Numbered from the stretch's first letter, positions 20,252 to 30,551 are shown. The stretch is 64,000 nucleotides of DNA from Prosthecobacter sp. (GCF_014879935.1 NZ_JACSRD010000123.1:124001-188000), one strand, 5' to 3'. Notes: generated by a model from the letters alone, not told the origin. Translations and numbers: made by a program.

Positions 20252-21652
20252 ATGTCCTCTCCCGATCACAGTTGCTCCGGCCACGGTGAGTCACACGCGT
20301 TCACCTTCATGAATCCGCGTGTGCGTGACGGTGTGGTCGTGCACAGCCGCCGCTCGGTGCTGAAAACGAGCCTCGCGGGGCTGGGCGGGCTCACACTGCC
20401 CGGTTTGATGAAACTGCGAGCAGACGGCAAAGCGACGAAGAGCGGCAAATCGGTCATTTTGCTCTGGATGACGGGCGGGCCCTCTCACATCGACACGTGG
20501 GATCCAAAGCCGGATCGGCCCATCGAGAACCGCGGGCCGTTCAAGACGATCCAAACGAAGCTGCCGGGCGTGCGCATCTGCGAATTCCTGCCGAAACAGG
20601 CGGCGATGCTGGATCAGTTCACGCTGATCCGCTCGGTCGATTGCCGCTTCAGCAATCATGAGCCGAACATGGTCATGCAGACGGCCAATCTGACCAACGA
20701 GCCGCGCACGAACCCGAAGGCGAAGTATTTCCCCTCCTTCGGCAGCATCGTGGCGAAGCATCACGGCGCGAATCATCCCGCGATGCCGCCCTACGTGGTG
20801 CTGAACATGAAATCGCGCTCGCACGTGGCCTGGGGCGGTTACCTCGGCACGCAGTATGATCCTTTCGATGGCAACAACGCCGCCAAGCTCTTCCAACTGC
20901 CCGCCGGGCTCAGCATGGACCGTTTGCAGGCACGCCAGGCGCTCAGCCGGCAGATGGACGGCCTGCGGGCGGAGATCGACGCCAGCGGCATGATGGGCGC
21001 GATGGACAGTTTTGGCCAGAAAGCCTTCGACATTGTCGCCGGCGGCCGTGCGCAGGAGGCCTTTGATTTGGAAAAGGAGCCGAAACAGATGCGAGACCGC
21101 TATGGCGACCACGATTGGGCCAGGCAGGCGCTGCTGGCACGTCGCCTCGTCGAGCGTGGCTCGTCCTTCGTCACCATCGACCTCAGCAATCACGGCGCGT
21201 CCGGCACCTGGGACAACCACGGTGACAACATCCCGCCCTACGGCGGCATTTGGAATGGATTGCGCCCGCTGCTGCCCGTTTTCGACCACGTCATCACCAC
21301 GCTGGTCAGCGATCTACGGGAGCGGGGCCTGCTGGATGACACGCTCGTCATCGCGATGGGTGAATTTGGCCGCACACCGAATCTCGGCACGCAAGGCAGC
21401 ACGGATGGCCGCAATCACTGGCCCGTCGTGATGAGCATGTGCATGGCTGGTGGCGGGTTCAGGCACGGGCAGGTCATCGGCGCGAGCACCAAAGACGGTG
21501 CGGAGATCGCCGAGCGGCCTGTGACGCCGTCAGATCTCGCCGCGACGATTTATCATCACATGGGCGTGCCGCTGGATGCGACGTACAACGACCATCAAGG
21601 CCGTCCGAACTTCATCGTCGATGGCGGCAGGCCGATTTCGGAGCTGATTTGA
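20252..21652 (+). CDS. DUF1501 domain-containing protein
   Basis: SRRSVLKTSLAGLGGLTLPGLMKLRA (Tat-like), LLWMTGGPSHIDTWDPKP, GEFGRTPNLG. Confidence 0.9.
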   Translation: MSSPDHSCSGHGESHAFTFMNPRVRDGVVVHSRRSVLKTSLAGLGGLTLPGLMKLRADGKATKSGKSVILLWMTGGPSHIDTWDPKPDRPIENRGPFKTIQTKLPGVRICEFLPKQAAMLDQFTLIRSVDCRFSNHEPNMVMQTANLTNEPRTNPKAKYFPSFGSIVAKHHGANHPAMPPYVVLNMKSRSHVAWGGYLGTQYDPFDGNNAAKLFQLPAGLSMDRLQARQALSRQMDGLRAEIDASGMMGAMDSFGQKAFDIVAGGRAQEAFDLEKEPKQMRDRYGDHDWARQALLARRLVERGSSFVTIDLSNHGASGTWDNHGDNIPPYGGIWNGLRPLLPVFDHVITTLVSDLRERGLLDDTLVIAMGEFGRTPNLGTQGSTDGRNHWPVVMSMCMAGGGFRHGQVIGASTKDGAEIAERPVTPSDLAATIYHHMGVPLDATYNDHQGRPNFIVDGGRPISELI

Positions 21653-21699
21653 CCCGCCAAAACGGTCAGCAGGTGACGTTTTCGGGGCGGAAAAACCAC

Positions 21700-21727
21700 T
21701 TGCCGCAGCAGGGGTTGCCGGTAACAT
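21700..21727 (+). promoter_or_regulatory. Possible promoter for rpsB-tsf
   Basis: TTGCCG - 16 nt - TAACAT about 130 nt upstream of rpsB. Confidence 0.3.
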
Positions 21728-21854
21728 CGCGGCCCTTTTGCCGGGCCACGTTGGCCGGGTCAAAGGGTCCACCCCAAGCCGAATCGACCGGATCAGCCCC
21801 ACGGCTGAGCGCTTTTCCAAAGCGTGCGGAAGAGAGGCGCTCTCACACAACATC

Positions 21855-22547
21855 ATGTCAGCACAGATCCTTGCCGAGCTCGTCGAAGCCGGCGTTCACT
21901 TTGGTCACCAGACCAAGCGTTGGAACCCCAAGATGAAGGGTTTCATTCTCGGTTCGAAAAACCAGATCCACATCCTCAACATCGAGGAAACCGTCAAGCA
22001 GATCGACAAGGCCGCCGATTTCCTGGCCGACCTCGCCCGCAAAGGAAAGAAGATCCTCTTCGTCGGCTGCAAACGCCAGGCGCAGGAGGCCATCAAGCAG
22101 GCCGCCGAGGCCTGCGGCCAGTTCTACGTCAACCATCGCTGGCTGGGCGGCACGCTCACCAACATGGAGACGATCAAGAAGAGCATCGCACGTCTCAACT
22201 ACCTTGAGGACATTGAGAACAAGCCTGAGTTCAAGCTCATGTCCAAGAAGGAGCTCGCCGGCCTCAACCGCGAGCGCATCAAGCTGGAGCGCAACCTGCG
22301 CGGCATCCGCAACATGGGCGGCAAGCCCGACGCCGTGGTGATCGTCGATTCCGCCCGCGAACACATCGCCGTGCATGAATCCCGCCGCCTTAACATCCCG
22401 ATCGTGGCCCTGGTCGATACAAACGCCGACCCGAACATCATCGACTACCCGATCGCCGCGAACGACGACGCCATCCGCTCCATCCGCATCATCCTGCAGA
22501 AGCTGATCGACCCCGTCATCATCGCCGCCTCCGAGGCCAAGAAGTAA
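21855..22547 (+). CDS. rpsB: 30S ribosomal protein S2
   Basis: LVEAGVHFGHQTKRWNPKMKGFILG, NHRWLGGTLTNMETIKKSI; followed by tsf. Confidence 0.97.
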   Translation: MSAQILAELVEAGVHFGHQTKRWNPKMKGFILGSKNQIHILNIEETVKQIDKAADFLADLARKGKKILFVGCKRQAQEAIKQAAEACGQFYVNHRWLGGTLTNMETIKKSIARLNYLEDIENKPEFKLMSKKELAGLNRERIKLERNLRGIRNMGGKPDAVVIVDSAREHIAVHESRRLNIPIVALVDTNADPNIIDYPIAANDDAIRSIRIILQKLIDPVIIAASEAKK

Positions 22548-22571
22548 TCCCAACCCTCACCAACCGACACA

Positions 22572-23168
22572 ATGGCTGAAATCTCCGCAAAACTCGTCAT
22601 GACCCTGCGTGAAAAGACCAACGCAGGCATGATGGAGTGCAAAAAGGCGCTCACCGAAGCCGGTGGCGACCTCGAAAAGGCAGAAACCATCCTCCGCAAG
22701 AGCGGCACCATCAAGGCTGAGAAGAAGGCCGACCGCCAGACGAAGGAAGGCATCATCGCCTCCTACATCCACATGGCCGGCCGCATCGGCGTCCTGATCG
22801 AAGTGAACTGCGAGACCGACTTCGTCGCCCGCAATGAAAACTTCCAGGCGCTCGTGAAGGACATCTCCCTCCACATCGCCGCCTCCAATCCCCGCTTCCT
22901 CCAGCGCGAAGACATCCCTGCGGATCTCATCGCCAAGGAGCGTGAGATCGGTGCCGAGCTCGTCAAAGGCAAGCCCGCGAACATCGTGGACAAGATCGTG
23001 GACGGCAAAATGGAGAAGTTCTACGCCGACAACTGCCTCCTTGAGCAGCCCTTCATCAAGAATCCGGACATCAGCATCCGCGACCTCGTGAAAGGCAAGA
23101 TCACCGAGCTGGGCGAGAACCTCATCATCCGCCGCTTCGTGCGCTACGCCGTGGGCGAGGAGATCTGA
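22572..23168 (+). CDS. tsf: Elongation factor Ts
   Basis: VMTLREKTNAGMMECKKALTEAGGDLEKA, CETDFVARNENF. Confidence 0.97.
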   Translation: MAEISAKLVMTLREKTNAGMMECKKALTEAGGDLEKAETILRKSGTIKAEKKADRQTKEGIIASYIHMAGRIGVLIEVNCETDFVARNENFQALVKDISLHIAASNPRFLQREDIPADLIAKEREIGAELVKGKPANIVDKIVDGKMEKFYADNCLLEQPFIKNPDISIRDLVKGKITELGENLIIRRFVRYAVGEEI

Positions 23169-23194
23169 TTCGATCGACACAACAGTTCCCACGA

Positions 23195-23221
23195 GGGCGG
23201 TCGGCGACGACCGCCCTTTTT
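23195..23221 (+). terminator. Rho-independent terminator after tsf
   Basis: Perfect 9-bp stem GGGCGGTCG-GCGA-CGACCGCCC followed by TTTTT. Confidence 0.9.
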
Positions 23222-23560
23222 CGTGCCTGAAATTGCCGGACCGTCATCTCAAGAGCCTGCGAGAGGTCCGAATTGGTGGGATGGCATGTGTTACCTCAGA
23301 TCTTTGCCCGTCAGCCTGATATTTAGCTTTGCTAAAATACCTGCCGCGTGCCAAATTTCCGTAATTGGCATATTTCCCATGCCCCCATCCAAGGCGGCTG
23401 CGGCCTTCTGCCTGCGTCCTCGTGCGCACCTTTCTCCATCGACTCGCGGTGGTGCCCGATTCATGGGCACCAACGGCGGCAGCATGCCTTCCGGCGTGAA
23501 GGGCGAACAGTGAACGACTGACGGCGCACTTTTTCAGTTTCCTCCGGGCCAGAATCCTCC

Positions 23561-24661
23561 ATGCTGCGGCCCCATTTTTCGCCCCCTTCGTTTCCCGTGA
23601 GCCTTTCGCACCCCACTGACGACATCCGCATCGCCGAGATCCTGCCTTTGATCCAGCCGGCGCTGCTCATGCATGAATTCCGCCTCGGGGAACTGGAGTC
23701 TGCTTTTGTCGAAGAATCCCGTCGTCGCTGTGAGGACATCCTGACGCTGAAAAACGACCGCCTTCTCGTCGTGGTCGGCCCTTGCTCCATCCACGATCAG
23801 AAGTCAGCGCTCGAATACGCCCAGCACATCGTTGAGGCACGGCAGAAACACGGAGCCGACCTCGAAATCGTCATGCGCGTCTATTTTGAGAAGCCGCGCA
23901 CGACCATCGGCTGGAAGGGCTTCATCAACGATCCGCACCTCGACGGCACCTTCGACATCAACAGCGGCCTGCGTGGCGCGCGCGACTTGCTCATCAAGCT
24001 GACCAAACGCGGCATTCCGGCCGGAACGGAGTTTCTCGATGTCATCACGCCGCAGTACATCGCCGATGTCGTCGTCTGGGGCGCGATCGGTGCCCGCACA
24101 ACGGAAAGCCAGGTGCATCGCCAGCTTGCCTCCGGTCTTTCCATGCCGGTCGGCTTCAAAAACGGCACGGATGGTGGCGTTCAGGTGGCTTTGGACGCGA
24201 TTGAGGCCGCCAAAGGCCAGCATTGCTTCCTTTCCGTCACCAAGGACGGCGTCGCCGCCATTGTGAACACGAAGGGCAACAACGCCTGCCACGTCATTCT
24301 GCGCGGTGGCAAGGGCGGCACCAACTTCGACGCCGCCTCGATCAAGACCGTGGCCGATCAACTCACGGACCGTGGCCTGCCTGCCAGCGTGATGATCGAT
24401 TGCAGCCACGGCAACAGCCTCAAGGACTACCGCAAGCAGCCGGTCGCCTCGGCTTCCCTAGCCGAACAGATCGCCGCTGGCAGCAAAGCCATCACCGGCG
24501 TGATGATCGAAAGCCATCTCGTCGAAGGACGTCAGGACACCAAGCCCGGCCAGCCGCTCACCTATGGCCAGAGCATCACGGACGCCTGCGTGAACTGGGC
24601 CACCACCGAAACGATGCTCGACGAACTCGCCGCCGCCGTGCGCGAGCGCCGCAAAAAATGA
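23561..24661 (+). CDS. aroG: 3-deoxy-7-phosphoheptulonate synthase (class I, AroG/F/H type)
   Basis: LVVVGPCSIHDQKSALEYA, VYFEKPRTTIGWKGFINDPHLDGTFDIN, SVMIDCSHGNSLKDYRKQ. Confidence 0.92.
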   Translation: MLRPHFSPPSFPVSLSHPTDDIRIAEILPLIQPALLMHEFRLGELESAFVEESRRRCEDILTLKNDRLLVVVGPCSIHDQKSALEYAQHIVEARQKHGADLEIVMRVYFEKPRTTIGWKGFINDPHLDGTFDINSGLRGARDLLIKLTKRGIPAGTEFLDVITPQYIADVVVWGAIGARTTESQVHRQLASGLSMPVGFKNGTDGGVQVALDAIEAAKGQHCFLSVTKDGVAAIVNTKGNNACHVILRGGKGGTNFDAASIKTVADQLTDRGLPASVMIDCSHGNSLKDYRKQPVASASLAEQIAAGSKAITGVMIESHLVEGRQDTKPGQPLTYGQSITDACVNWATTETMLDELAAAVRERRKK

Positions 24662-25647
24662 ACTTCACCCGCAACTGCCTCGGTAGCCTCGCGAAAGTGC
24701 GCATCCTCGTGATCGGGGACGTGATGCTCGACCACTTCATCTGGGGCCACGTGCGTCGCATCTCGCCGGAGGCTCCCGTTCCCGTCGTGGAGGTGACGAA
24801 GGAGGAGTTTTATCCCGGTGGCGCCGCCAACGTCGCCCGCAACATCTCGCCCTTCTCGACGCACACTCATCTCATGGGCCGTGTGGGCCGGGACATGGCG
24901 GCGGATCAGTTGCGCACGCTGCTGGTGGCGGACCAGATTGATCCCGCGCCCCTGCTGGTACATGAGACGCTTCCGACCATCTCCAAGGCGCGGGTCTCCG
25001 CCCGCCAGCAGCAGATCGTCCGGGTGGATCGTGAAAAACTGATGCCGCTGACCGATGACGAGCTCGCTGAGATCGAGCGCCGTCTGCGCGACCTCGCACC
25101 CAACCTCGACGCCATCATTCTGGAAGACTACGGCAAGGGTTTCATCACGACGCCGCTGATGCAGTTGGTCGCGAAAATCGCCTCCGAACACCAGCTCATC
25201 GTCACCGTCGATCCTTCGCCGCGCAATCCCCTGCCTTGGGCCGGAGTTTCGCTCGTGAAACCGAACCGCCTCGAAGCCTTCGCCGCGGCAGGTCTGGAAG
25301 ATCATCTGCTGCCCGGCCCGCCGCTTGAAAACCAGGAACTGCTCGAAGTCGGCCGCGTTCTTCTCGGCAAATGGGATGTCGCCAGCGTGCTCGTCACGCT
25401 CGGCGAGCACGGCATGATGCTGTTTGAACGCGGAAAGGCGCCGCATCACATCCCGACACGCGCGCGCGAAGTTTTCGACGTCTCCGGTGCGGGCGACACG
25501 GCCATCGCGCTGCTCACGCTCGCGCTCGCCGCCGGATTCAAGCTGCAAGACGCCGCGGACATCGCCAACCACGCCAGCGGCATCGTCGTGGGCAAGCTCG
25601 GCACCGCCACGCTGACACCCGACGAACTCCTCGCCGCCTTTTCCTGA
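24658..25647 (+). CDS. D-glycero-beta-D-manno-heptose-7-phosphate kinase (HldE N-terminal/RfaE1-like)
   Basis: LVIGDVMLDHFIWGHVRRISPEAPVPVVEVTKEEFYPGGAANVARN; ribokinase-type GAGDT motif; no cytidylyltransferase domain. Confidence 0.85.
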   Translation: MNFTRNCLGSLAKVRILVIGDVMLDHFIWGHVRRISPEAPVPVVEVTKEEFYPGGAANVARNISPFSTHTHLMGRVGRDMAADQLRTLLVADQIDPAPLLVHETLPTISKARVSARQQQIVRVDREKLMPLTDDELAEIERRLRDLAPNLDAIILEDYGKGFITTPLMQLVAKIASEHQLIVTVDPSPRNPLPWAGVSLVKPNRLEAFAAAGLEDHLLPGPPLENQELLEVGRVLLGKWDVASVLVTLGEHGMMLFERGKAPHHIPTRAREVFDVSGAGDTAIALLTLALAAGFKLQDAADIANHASGIVVGKLGTATLTPDELLAAFS

Positions 25648-25648
25648 C

Positions 25649-26230
25649 ATGAGCACCGATTTCTCCTCTCTCTTCAAGACGCACCTGGATGAGCATCAGG
25701 ACGCCATCGCGAAACTTGGCGCGATGAGCCATGAAATCGCCCCGCTGGCCGATGCGTGGCTCACAGCGCTGACGAACGGCAAAAAGATCCTCTTTTTCGG
25801 CAACGGCGGCAGCGCTGCCGACGCGCAGCACCTCGCGGCGGAGCTCGTCGTGCGCTATCGCATCAATCGTCCGGCCCTGGCAGGCATCGCTTTGACCACG
25901 GACACGTCCATCATCACCGCGCACAGCAACGACTTCGGCTTTGAGACGCTGTTCTCGCGTCAGATCGAAGCGCTGGCACAACCCGGCGATGTCGTCATCG
26001 GCATCTCCACCAGCGGCACGAGCAAAAACGTCCTTCTGGGCCTCCAGGCCGCCAACAAACTCGGCTGCGTCACCATTGCCTTCACCGGCGAAAAAGGCGC
26101 GGATTGCGCCGCCGAGGCCAAACTGGCCTTCAAAGCACCGTCGAGCATCACCGCTCGCGTCCAGGAGTGCCATCTCCTCATCGGCCACCTCCTCTGCGAT
26201 GTGGTCGAGCAGGCTTCTGCCGCCGCCTGA
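25649..26230 (+). CDS. gmhA: Phosphoheptose isomerase / SIS-domain sedoheptulose-7-phosphate isomerase
   Basis: GKKILFFGNGGSAADAQHLAAELVVRYR, GISTSGTSKNV. Confidence 0.88.
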   Translation: MSTDFSSLFKTHLDEHQDAIAKLGAMSHEIAPLADAWLTALTNGKKILFFGNGGSAADAQHLAAELVVRYRINRPALAGIALTTDTSIITAHSNDFGFETLFSRQIEALAQPGDVVIGISTSGTSKNVLLGLQAANKLGCVTIAFTGEKGADCAAEAKLAFKAPSSITARVQECHLLIGHLLCDVVEQASAAA

Positions 26231-26241
26231 CGGCGGTTTTC

Positions 26242-27597
26242 ATGAACGATCCTTCCCAGTCGGCGCCGCATCCGCGCGCTGGCCTGCACCGCATGATCTC
26301 CGGCTTCTCGCAGTCGGTCATCCTGCGCGTTCTCAGGCTCAGCCTCAATGTCGTGGTCACCGGCCTGCTGGCACGCCATCTGGGCAGCGCCGGCTTTGGA
26401 GCCCTCGCGGCAAGTCTGGCGCTCGTGTCGCTGCTCTACACGCTGGCTGAGCTTGGCATGAATCGCGTCCTGGTGCGTGAACTGCTCCACTCTGAAGCGG
26501 ACGAGGCCGCTCTGATGGGATCCAGCTTTTACACGCGCATGGTGGCGGGGCTGGTGCTGTTTGCCGGCCTGGTGATCTATGCCGGTGTTTTCAAGCCTGC
26601 CGAGGCTTCACTGCTGCTCATCTACGGCCTCGCATTGCTGACGCATGCCATTACTGACGTGATCGCATGGTTCGAGGCCGAACGCCACATGCCAGAGGCG
26701 GCTTGGTGCCAGTTCGGCGGCTTCGCCCTCAGCGTGGCGGCCATCGTGGCCGGCGTATTGTGGCGGGCGCCGCTGTGGTTCTTTGCGCTGACCTTCATTA
26801 TCGAATGCCTCGCCGTCGCCACCGCATTGCTCGTTCGTTATCACCAGCTCGGCGGCTCGTGGAAGACCTGGCGGTGGAGCAAGACAGTGTCTTTCCGGTT
26901 GCTGCGGGAGTCCTGGTATGAACTGGCCACGCAGCTCACCCTCCTCATGCTGCTGCGTCTGGATGCGGTCATGGTGCAGGCCCTGCGCGGTGAGACAGAA
27001 GCCGGATTTTACAGTGCTGCGGTGCGTGTGTCCGAGGTGGCCTACTTTCTGCCCGTGTTGTTGTGCGGGTTCATGATGCCGCCGCTCATGGACAGAAAAC
27101 AGAAAGGCAGCCCTGACTACGCAAACCGCATCGCGGACTATTTCGGCGTCACTTTGGCGGTCACGGTGCCCATCGCCGGGCTCATGGTCCTCGCCTCGGC
27201 TCCAATCATCAGCTTGCTGTTCGGTGCTGGCTTTCGGCCTGCGGCTTCCATGCTGGTCGTTCATGCCTGGGCCTTGATCCCTTACGCGCTTGGCATCGCC
27301 AGGACCCAATATCTCACCATCGAGGGCCGCTTGTCGGCGAACGTGCCTGCCGTCATCTTCGCCTTGATCATCAATATGGGCCTCAACTGGCTCTGGATTC
27401 CAGTGCATGGCGGTCTGGGCGCTGCCTGGGCCACTTTGATCGCCTACAGCATCGCCTGGGTCGTCAGCACCCCGATCATGCCTGCGACACGCGGCCTGAC
27501 GTCACTGACGTGGCAGGGCATTCTGCGACTGCCGCGCCTGCTGGAAGACACGCTGGGCCGCCTGCGGCGGCCCGTCTCACCTCTTTCCGAACCATGA
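26242..27597 (+). CDS. Flippase / polysaccharide biosynthesis protein (Wzx-like)
   Basis: 12+ hydrophobic segments; LLARHLGSAGFGALAASLALVSLLYTLAELGMNRVLVREL. Confidence 0.82.
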   Translation: MNDPSQSAPHPRAGLHRMISGFSQSVILRVLRLSLNVVVTGLLARHLGSAGFGALAASLALVSLLYTLAELGMNRVLVRELLHSEADEAALMGSSFYTRMVAGLVLFAGLVIYAGVFKPAEASLLLIYGLALLTHAITDVIAWFEAERHMPEAAWCQFGGFALSVAAIVAGVLWRAPLWFFALTFIIECLAVATALLVRYHQLGGSWKTWRWSKTVSFRLLRESWYELATQLTLLMLLRLDAVMVQALRGETEAGFYSAAVRVSEVAYFLPVLLCGFMMPPLMDRKQKGSPDYANRIADYFGVTLAVTVPIAGLMVLASAPIISLLFGAGFRPAASMLVVHAWALIPYALGIARTQYLTIEGRLSANVPAVIFALIINMGLNWLWIPVHGGLGAAWATLIAYSIAWVVSTPIMPATRGLTSLTWQGILRLPRLLEDTLGRLRRPVSPLSEP

Positions 27598-29111
27598 ACC
27601 AAGGCAAACCTGGAGCCACCGCGCTCATTGTCATGCTGATGCTCGGCGGCTTGTATGCCATCGCTTCGGTGGTGCTGACCGAGGGCAACTCGATCGGCCA
27701 GATGTGCCTCTACCTGCTCGTCGGTGGCTTCGTGTTTGCGCTGGCGGCTCCGCGCGCGGGCTTCTTCGTGTGGATCATCTTCTGCGGCTACAACGACCTG
27801 CTGAAACGTCTGCTGGTCGTCGGCGGGCGGGTCACGCAGGAGGATTTGAAATTCGTGCTCGGCATCACTCCGGCGATGTTCTCAGGCGTCGTCGTTTCAC
27901 TCGTCTTCAGCGGGCTCATGGGCTCCCGCCGCGTTTCTGGACGCGACTGGGCGCTGCTGCTGGTGGGCGTCTTTCTCATGATGCTGGCAGGCGGACTGGC
28001 GGCCAAGCAGGGTGGCGGCGGGTTGAACACGGTCCTGCAAAGCATCGCCAACAACGGCCTCTACTCGCTTCTGCTGTTCGTCGTTCCCTTGTTGTTCCGG
28101 GAGAAAGGCAGCCTGGTTTCCCTTTGGAAGACCCTCGTGCTCACTTGGCTGCCCGTTTCCATCTACGGCGTCATCCAGCAGATCAATGGTTTCGCCGACT
28201 TCGAGGTCGAGTACCTCCTCAGCGGCCTCAGCATCGAGATCAAGCAGCTCTACACCGACGATGTTCGTGCTTTCTCGACGTTGAACTCGCCCACCGCCCT
28301 CTCCGTCATCGACGCCGTGCTTGCCGTGTGCAGTCTGCTGCTGGGATTCATGTATCGCGGTGAAAACGGCCGGACACCCCTTTCGCGTCCGGTCGCGCTG
28401 TTCTGCTTCGTCGCCCACACCGCAGGCTTGATTGCCTCCACGGGCCGCACGTCCCTGCTCATCCTGCCCGCCGCCCTCGTCGCCACGTGGTGCTTTGTCT
28501 CCCATCGGCGCACCAAGGCGTTTTACATCAGCGTGGTGTCCGCCTTTCTGATCCTGGTGGCGTCCTCTGGCTGGCTGATCAATCACCTGGAGGAGCTCAA
28601 TGAACGCGCCATGGCCCTGGGAGCTCCGGGCGGCTTCATTTCACGCATGGTCATGGTCGGGACCTACTGGGACCGCCTCTCCGGGTTCTCCAACGTGCTG
28701 ATGAATCCTGCCGCCTGGTCGCTCTTCGGGTTCGGAGAAGCCGGTGACAGCGAGGGCTTGTATCACTACCACGACCCGATCTCCGAAATTCTCATGCGCT
28801 ATGGAGCGGTCGCCCTGTTTGCCGTGATCGCTGCTGTCACAGTGATGCTGCGCTGGTTTCACAAGAAAGCCTGGCAGATCGAATCGGCACCCGACCGCAA
28901 GTTTGCCTCCGCCATGATCGCGCTGTCCTTCTCCATCCTCTTGATCTCGGCTGTCAGTGGTTCAGTGATGGCCGTCTTCCCGGTGAACATCTTCTTCTGG
29001 CTCTCCTGTGCCGCGGTGCTGGGCCTCTCCCGCAAGCCCGAGCCGGTGAACCGGCAGGCCCCGGCACATCCGCACGCATCCTTTGCCTTCCAACGTCATA
29101 CCACGCCATGA
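27594..29111 (+). CDS. O-antigen ligase/polymerase-like membrane protein
   Basis: Multiple TM segments, position in EPS locus, WaaL-like layout. Confidence 0.6.
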   Translation: MNQGKPGATALIVMLMLGGLYAIASVVLTEGNSIGQMCLYLLVGGFVFALAAPRAGFFVWIIFCGYNDLLKRLLVVGGRVTQEDLKFVLGITPAMFSGVVVSLVFSGLMGSRRVSGRDWALLLVGVFLMMLAGGLAAKQGGGGLNTVLQSIANNGLYSLLLFVVPLLFREKGSLVSLWKTLVLTWLPVSIYGVIQQINGFADFEVEYLLSGLSIEIKQLYTDDVRAFSTLNSPTALSVIDAVLAVCSLLLGFMYRGENGRTPLSRPVALFCFVAHTAGLIASTGRTSLLILPAALVATWCFVSHRRTKAFYISVVSAFLILVASSGWLINHLEELNERAMALGAPGGFISRMVMVGTYWDRLSGFSNVLMNPAAWSLFGFGEAGDSEGLYHYHDPISEILMRYGAVALFAVIAAVTVMLRWFHKKAWQIESAPDRKFASAMIALSFSILLISAVSGSVMAVFPVNIFFWLSCAAVLGLSRKPEPVNRQAPAHPHASFAFQRHTTP

Positions 29112-29854
29112 GCACCAGCTACTACGAGACTTACTGGCAGAGATCAGACGGTTGGAATCCCGACGAAGGTGTCAATCACCCCATCGAAAGGAAAATCTTC
29201 TCCCAACTGCTCAAGCCAGGCATGCGGCTCATCGACTATGGATGCGGCAATGGCGAACGCTACGGTCGTGACATGCTCAATCGGCAGATCGACTACCGGG
29301 GCTTCGACATTTCAGAGACAGCGCTCGCCAACGCCGCTGTTCTCGGCCTGAATGTGGCCCGTATTCGTGAGGATGGCAGCCTGCCACTGGACGAGGCCAG
29401 CGCAGACTGTGCGATGTGTTTTGAGGTGCTGGAGCATCTGAATGAGCCGGATCAGGCTCTGGCTGCCATCCGCTACGCGCTCAAACCCGGCTCACACGCC
29501 GTCTTCAGCGTGCCGAATGCCGCCCATTACGTGCAGCGCATCGAATTCCTCCTCACCGGCTTCTGGAATCCGGGCGGCAGCCCGCACACCGCTCGCAAGT
29601 CGCCCTGGCGTGATCCTCACATCCGCTTCTTCAATCCATCCATGCTGCGACGCATGCTCGAAGCCAGTGGCTTCGAGGTCGAACGCATCATCGGCGAGCC
29701 GTTCACCTTCCAGGCGCTGCCGTGGTTCTACAAACAGAAGAAACTGCTGCCGTTCCTGACCTTGCTTTCGAAGCCCTTCGCCTGGCTCGGCACCCGCTTC
29801 CCGGGCCTGTGGTCGGCACGTCTGTTCGCCATCGTTCGCAAACCTCAGCGCTGA
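29108..29854 (+). CDS. Class I SAM-dependent methyltransferase
   Basis: MRLIDYGCGNGERYG; CFEVLEHLNEPDQALAAIRYALKPG. Confidence 0.85.
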   Translation: MSTSYYETYWQRSDGWNPDEGVNHPIERKIFSQLLKPGMRLIDYGCGNGERYGRDMLNRQIDYRGFDISETALANAAVLGLNVARIREDGSLPLDEASADCAMCFEVLEHLNEPDQALAAIRYALKPGSHAVFSVPNAAHYVQRIEFLLTGFWNPGGSPHTARKSPWRDPHIRFFNPSMLRRMLEASGFEVERIIGEPFTFQALPWFYKQKKLLPFLTLLSKPFAWLGTRFPGLWSARLFAIVRKPQR

Positions 29855-29855
29855 C

Positions 29856-30551
29856 ATGCTGCGTCCTCTCCTCCGCCGCTTCTGCTACACGGCCAACACC
29901 ATCCGCTACCGGGTGGAATGGCCGCGTCTGCGAGAGGCTTTCGCCAAAATGCCGCCTGCGCAGTTGTTGTTTGATGGCGGTGCAGGCTCAGGTGAGTTTG
30001 TGTGCCGCACTTTGGCCGGAGGCTTCGCCAAACGCGTCATCGCGCTTGAGTTCGACGCCAGCAACTTCACCCGGCTGCAGGAAAACCTCGGCTCCGACCC
30101 CCGTGCCACCCTGATCCAAGGCTCGCTGCTGGAAATCCCGCTCGAAAACGAGTCCGCGGACATGGTGATGAGCACCCAGGTCATCGAACACATCGAAGAT
30201 CACGAAAAAGCCGCCGCGGAACTCTGCCGTGTCCTCAAGCCGGGCGGACATGCGCTCATCACCGTGCCGCATCCGCCGGAGCCGTTTCCCAACGACGGTC
30301 ATTTCCGCGAAGGCTACACCGCCGCGGACCTCACGGCCCTGTTCGCGCCGCATGGCATGACGCCGCTGCACACCGACTACTTCCTCACCCGCGCAACGAC
30401 GGACCGCATGGGCCTGGTCTGGAAGCTGCCGGCGCATGGCGTCTTCCTGCCCGTGTCGTGGGTGGATGCCGAATCCGGCCTCACGAGCGAGCAGCGTCGT
30501 GCGGGCACGCCGTACGGCCTGCTCATGCTCTTCCAGAAAGCGCTGCGATGA
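29856..30551 (+). CDS. Class I SAM-dependent methyltransferase
   Basis: LLFDGGAGSGEFVCRTL; TQVIEHIEDHEKAAAELCRVLKPGG. Confidence 0.83.
   Translation: MLRPLLRRFCYTANTIRYRVEWPRLREAFAKMPPAQLLFDGGAGSGEFVCRTLAGGFAKRVIALEFDASNFTRLQENLGSDPRATLIQGSLLEIPLENESADMVMSTQVIEHIEDHEKAAAELCRVLKPGGHALITVPHPPEPFPNDGHFREGYTAADLTALFAPHGMTPLHTDYFLTRATTDRMGLVWKLPAHGVFLPVSWVDAESGLTSEQRRAGTPYGLLMLFQKALR

Noticed and set aside
23223-23513. 96-aa ORF between tsf and the DAHP synthase gene
   Set aside because: Begins inside the terminator/leader region, no ribosome-binding context or family resemblance; region better explained as a leader.
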